From the NCBI GenBank assembly GCA_029817715.1, contig JARUPY010000538.1:3162001-3226000 (forward strand): a stretch of DNA of 64,000 nucleotides. The letters run 5' to 3'. This DNA is from Melastoma dodecandrum. Its lineage: Eukaryota > Streptophyta > Magnoliopsida > Myrtales > Melastomataceae. Below are positions 60,062 through 64,000 of the stretch, piece after piece. The notes beneath the pieces were generated by a model that ran no database searches, had not been told where the DNA came from, and worked only from the letters and a program-made list of their open reading frames with translations. Positions within the stretch are counted from its first letter, which is position 1, and every line of letters begins with the position of its first letter. The position numbers were made by a program, and so were the translations under genes.

Positions 60062-61529
60062 TGCTGTAATCACAGAAAGATCAACTGATGAGTTCTGACA
60101 GAGATCCTGACACTGTATATATATTGAGGGAAAAAGCGAAGACCCTCTGGATTGCCATAAATGTAATGCTTTTGGAATACCAGAATCTGCAGAATCCGGC
60201 ATCATACATGGGCATTCATCCGCCCGCCGCGTGGCAATAGTTTGCTGCTCTTAATAATGACTGAAAAATCTTCACCAAACTCTTTGTAGAATGAAATCAA
60301 GGCAATGAGATTTACTTCGTGGATTCATTTCCATTAAACGCCGAGTCCCACCTACTCACTTATTACGGTTACTGAAAAAAATTCAGCGTAAAAATTACGC
60401 CCGTCCTGCCAGGAGAATCCTCGATCGCCGGTCGAATACCTCTAGTTCGAATAAGGCAAACCCGCTCGGCTCATCCCATAGAAACTATCTGTATGCAAAA
60501 TGGAAATTCCTGTAATATATTCTCCATGTAAAGCAAGTCAATGTCTTAAATGATACGGAGATGTTTTCGAGAACTCAATTGATTTTGTTACATGTTGATT
60601 TGACTGATATTGATTGGCGTCTATCATTGCAGAACGCGTAGTATCAGCAAAGCACGCGACAATGTCCGCCTCTCCTCTTTCTTGAATGAACTGATTTAAG
60701 CAATTTCACAATGGCTGGAATGATTTTCTGCACCAGATTTTTACACCTTCAAGTTATCGTAAGACTTAAATTTAAGTGGATCCATCGTGTTTGGCTGTTG
60801 ACTCCTGAGATGATTTGTTCTTCTGAAGCAGGTGCAGCTCTTTACGCAAGGCTGTGATGGGTGCCATCAAGCATTCACTATCCCGAGGATCACTGATATT
60901 GCAGACATACCAGGATATATCAGTTGGATGGAAAGCTACCTATGGGAATTGGAGCTCGTGCCTGAGAATCGTACCAGACAAACTTTCAATATAACACGCA
61001 TAATATACTATGTAGAGAAAAAATCGGCAGAAACAATCCAACAATCATAATATGATGAGAGTTCATGCCATGTAGCTATGCAATGAACCCAAGAAGTACA
61101 AGACGGGAGTGAGACCGTGCATGCACCTCATCCAAGCAGGCATCTGCTCGAGGCGCAAGATCCTCAATGCTCGGTCCCACAAAATCCAGCTCCAATCTGG
61201 CACACTGAGTCAAGCCCGACGAGGTACAGAAGCTTCTGGGTCGTGTCCATCTATTATCAAACTCTCTGACATTTTCCTCCACCAATAAGCATAAGACAAA
61301 CTCTTCCATGTCAAGTGTCTGGTTGCATTAATAAAAGGATGGTGCGCATCAGTGGAGGACTCGGAAGCCCCTCAAGAACAAGCTGAGACCATGTATGCGT
61401 ACGCTGAACATCAGCAAGGACACTCGAGGAACGTTTCTATGAAATATTCTGCAATTCTGCTCCGAATTAACATAGCAACGTGGATCAGTGATGCATCGGG
61501 ATTAAATCGAAACAAACCCGCAAGCTTTT
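60062..61529. other. Region upstream of the phosphotransfer gene, no gene recognised
   Basis: A minus-strand frame of 77 codons at 61076-61309 (LELDFVGPSIEDLAPRADAC) has gene-like composition, but I cannot assign it. The rest is unremarkable. Confidence 0.35.
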
Positions 61530-61615
61530 AGGGATTTTGCGTACCCGGAGGTTTGAACTCAGGACTGCTTTGATACCATGTAGAAATCTTACCATTTAAT
61601 CTAAAAGCTTAATTT
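61530..61615 (-). repeat. SINE-like tRNA-related repeat, relative of the pair at 24.6-25.0 kb
   Basis: The minus strand reads TAGATTAAATGG (A-box-like), then CATGGTATCAAAGCAGTCC and GAGTTCAAACCTCC (B-box-like), in the same order and spacing as the copy near 25.0 kb. The CATGGTATCAAAGC part also resembles a tRNA-Met primer site, so an LTR-element remnant is an alternative. Confidence 0.5.
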
Positions 61616-61697
61616 GTTTGATGATGCTTGATTTATATTATATACTTTTACGCCTTGGATGATGTCCTCCCCTGTGAATGCCACTAACACAGTCTTG

Positions 61698-62174
61698 AAA
61701 TGGACCGGGAGTGCTATGGCAGAGCTGGCAGGCCCGACAATGGACCAGATATGGCCGTTCCTATAGGACTTCTTCGGCCTTGATAAGTGGTTCCCCACCC
61801 TGACAACTTGCATCCCCGTGGAAGGCTTGCAAGGCGAGCCTGGCTGTGTTTGTTAATGCACAGTGTTCCGCACCCCGGTCGACGAGGAGGGTGTAACAGA
61901 TCGCTTGAACTGGACCAAGCCGAACTTGCTGAAAATAGATCCGGGGGAGAGGGTCTTCAGCTACTCCATAGTCTATAGGTAGCAACATCGGGTTTCGCTC
62001 CTACTTTTGGATGGCGAGGGTGGTCCAGAGCAAGGGAGGGTGTATCATCCTGGGGAGTACTAGGTGGAGCCTGTTGAGGGGTGGAAGCTGGAGGACTTGG
62101 ATTGGTTCATCGGGAACGGACAGGAGGTGATGGCTCGAAGGATGGAGGAAGTAGTCCTTCATCAACACAACTGA
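61698..62174 (+). pseudogene. Lachrymatory-factor-synthase-like (Bet v 1/START fold) pseudogene
   Basis: One frame reads GPTMDQIWPFL, stop, DFFGLDKWFPTLTTCIPVEG, then a stop, then FRTPVDEEGVTDRLNW and FSYSIV. Similarity moves to another frame (SNIGFRSYF, VVQSKGGCIIL) and returns with VEPVEGWKLEDLDWFIGNG and MARRMEEVV. The order is that of plant lachrymatory-factor-synthase-like proteins, a group within the Bet v 1 superfamily related to PYR/PYL and SRPBCC lipid-binding proteins. Two in-frame stops in the first half and two frame changes make it non-functional. Strong residual similarity suggests recent loss. There is no obvious intron, so a retrocopy or a naturally intronless source are both possible. 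Confidence 0.85.
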
Positions 62175-62317
62175 ACTGAGATCATCAGTTGTGGGAGCTT
62201 GAACTCCGTCGTCGACTGGAACTGCTTCCCGCCGTGGGCAATATGTTTCCTGTTGTAATTAATAATAAAGACGGAGAAACGGTAAGCTATTCACCGATAT
62301 ACCGTTGATTTGAAAAA

Positions 62318-62645
62318 AAAAATTATGAAATTTGGTCAAAATTTCAGAAATACTCGATTTACCGTATTATGGCGCGTTTTGAAAAACCGTCTTCCGATTT
62401 ACAAAGAAGACGGGTTTTCAAAACTCATCACCCAAATAATCAAGGAGGGAGGCAAAACCCGAAAAGGGAAAGGGGAGAGAGACGTAAGGGGAAGGGTTTT
62501 GAAAACCCGCATTTCTCCCGATTTATTTGGACGACGGATTTTGAAAATTCGTTTTCTTTGTAAATTGGAAGACGGGTTTTCAAAATGCGCTATAGGTATG
62601 GTAATTCGGATATTTTTGAAACTTCAATCGTATTTCGTAAATTTA
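62318..62645. mobile_element. Palindromic-word element F
   Basis: The left end (AAATTATGAAATTTGGTCAA, CGATTTACCGTATTATGGCG, CGTTTTGAAAAACCGTC) is answered on the other strand at the right end by AAATTTACGAAATACGATTG, CGAATTACCATACCTATAGCG and CATTTTGAAAACCCGTC. About 78 bp align on each side. The core repeats GACGGGTTTTCAAAA and its complement, including the near-perfect palindrome GGGTTTTGAAAACCC near 62494. It has no ORF of note. Confidence 0.65.
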
Positions 62646-62952
62646 TTTTAAAACCAGGAATATCCATGGTAGTCAAAATCGAGATCCTACGTGGGATCAG
62701 AAGGGAGCTGTGAAATCGTAACTCGTGGGATCGTAAGTAAAATCGAAAGAGTTTACAAAATTGTAATTCGAACAACACATAAACGCACATTGTAACAATT
62801 AACAAATCACATCAAGAACACGAAGAAACAAGTCTTTAATCATAAAAAGATGTATAACAAAATGTAGAGTCACAAGACAAATAATATGCTCCCAAACAAA
62901 ACACACCATAAAAGTCCTCTAAAGTGACAAGTCTTAAAAGCATAACAAAAAT

Positions 62953-64000
62953 CTAAGGATCCAACAAAGCATTCATGTTTTGATCATAATAATCATTTCC
63001 ATCGTCTGCCATATCATCTTCATTCTCCTCCTCGGGTACATCATCTTCAAATCTTATAATATGTAAATCATCACCAACACTACTAGCTCCCGCTTCATCT
63101 CCAACTCGCATAACATCTTTATTTGTAGTGTCAATCTCCTCTTCTAAGTTTTGCGCATCTTCATCACCAAGGATCCATTCATTATCTAAGGAAAGATCAT
63201 GAATCTCATAATCCTTGGGTGTTCTTGTTCCCAACTTCAAGTTAGCCATCACAAAAACCACATCATTCATAGTTTTCTATTTCAAACGGTTTCTTCTTTT
63301 TGTATGGACCTAAACAAACACAAGAAGACTAGTAATGGAAATAGTCAACTTTAATTTACTATGAACTTTAAGTTAAATAAAATGTTTATGATGTGAAAGT
63401 TACCATCTCAAAAGCACTCCAATTTCTCTTGCAACCAGAAGAGCTGCACGTAAGGCTTGGCACGCGAATAGCAAATTGACTCCCATAAGACTCCCACCAT
63501 TGTGCCGGTGTTTTTGTATTAAGTGCTTGCTTAGCAACTATACTTCCAAACATCCCTGACTTGCTTTTAAACTCTTCAAGTTGAGAATCAATCTTGGATA
63601 TCTCTTCAACTTCTCCCACAATCTTCTGCATGCAATCATATAGTCCCTTTTTGAGAATGCAATTGCTTCCGAAGCCTCCTCTCTAAGTTCCTTCTTGAAC
63701 ATGGTATTGATCATTTGATGAGAGCTTACACTTTTTCTTAACAGATTCTTTTCGGATTGAGTGGAATCTGTGCTTGCTTGCCCATCATCAAACGAAGACA
63801 ACTTTGACTTCTTAAACAATCTTTCTTGCAAAGTACAAACAATCTCCATCATCTTGCTTTTCACATCATCAGGGACTGCTCTACACGCTCCAACATCTTT
63901 ATTTGTTCCAGCAAGATGATGCTTTAGTGTGTAAACGCCTCCACTCATCACTTTCTCACAATATTTGCACTTAATGATTCTTGGATTGCCATCAACAGCG
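62953..64000 (-). CDS. hAT-family transposase gene lacking its catalytic core, running off the right edge
   Basis: At the right edge the minus strand reads CKYCEKVMSGGVYTLKHHLA, then NKDVGAC: a BED-type zinc finger with C-X2-C and His residues, the DNA-binding N-terminus of hAT transposases. At about 63400-63560 it reads TPAQWWESYGSQ and LTCSSSGCKRNWSAFEM, the C-terminal hAT dimerisation domain. After a likely intron (63310-63405) HTKKRNRLK follows, then an acidic tail to 62953. The several hundred residues that normally lie between, including the RNase-H-like catalytic core, are missing: the join is near 63640, where the frame also shifts. It is probably an internally deleted element. Confidence 0.8.

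Noticed and set aside
60390..60500. Second tRNA-like box (CTAGTTCGAATAAG)
   Set aside because: The box is poor, there is no matching A box at the right distance and no repeat partner in the window.
61076..61309. A 77-codon minus-strand frame with gene-like composition
   Set aside because: No recognisable domain, no splice context and no neighbour support; left as unassigned.

Overview
The window is nuclear DNA from a seed plant, most likely a eudicot. Genes have many GT-AG introns and encode plant-type proteins, intergenic DNA is AT-rich, and transposon debris is abundant. I cannot name the species.

Layout. (1) About 0-4.3 kb: a minus-strand gene of a plant DNA transposon, leaving the window at its left edge, followed by an array of AGTAGTAAA hairpins. 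(2) About 4.6-13.2 kb: a nearly full-length endogenous pararetrovirus (Caulimoviridae) on the minus strand. It has capsid and movement domains in one ORF, a protease/reverse transcriptase ORF, RNase H split off by an in-frame stop, a 767-codon accessory ORF with two zinc knuckles, a TATA box, a leader ORF and a tRNA-Met primer site. The copy sits between two arms of an imperfect inverted repeat of about 80 bp. (3) 14-21 kb: profilin (+), a GPI-anchored GH17 beta-1,3-glucanase with an X8 domain (-), and an RCI2/LTI6 small membrane protein (+). (4) 27-35 kb: VPS15, the protein-kinase-like subunit of the class III PI3-kinase complex (+). (5) 41-50 kb: a membrane-anchored hexokinase (+) and ceramide glucosyltransferase (+). 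(6) 52-60 kb: a possible small membrane protein (-), a decayed histidine-phosphotransfer gene fragment, and an intact histidine-phosphotransfer gene (-). (7) 61.7-64 kb: a pseudogene of the lachrymatory-factor-synthase/Bet v 1 type (+) and a hAT transposase gene without its catalytic core (-).

The host genes are housekeeping or signalling genes with separate roles: actin dynamics, cell-wall callose, membrane stress response, autophagy and vacuolar sorting, sugar phosphorylation and sensing, glucosylceramide synthesis, and cytokinin phosphorelay. They do not form a pathway or cluster.

The most unusual signal is a dispersed set of 190-470 bp elements (18.1, 26.1, about 40.4, 48.5, 53.0 and 62.3 kb). 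Most have related imperfect terminal inverted repeats. Each core is packed with inverted copies of one short word, and the word differs from element to element while keeping the shape of a variable GC-containing head plus a TTTTnnAAA-like tail. I cannot assign them to a superfamily I know.
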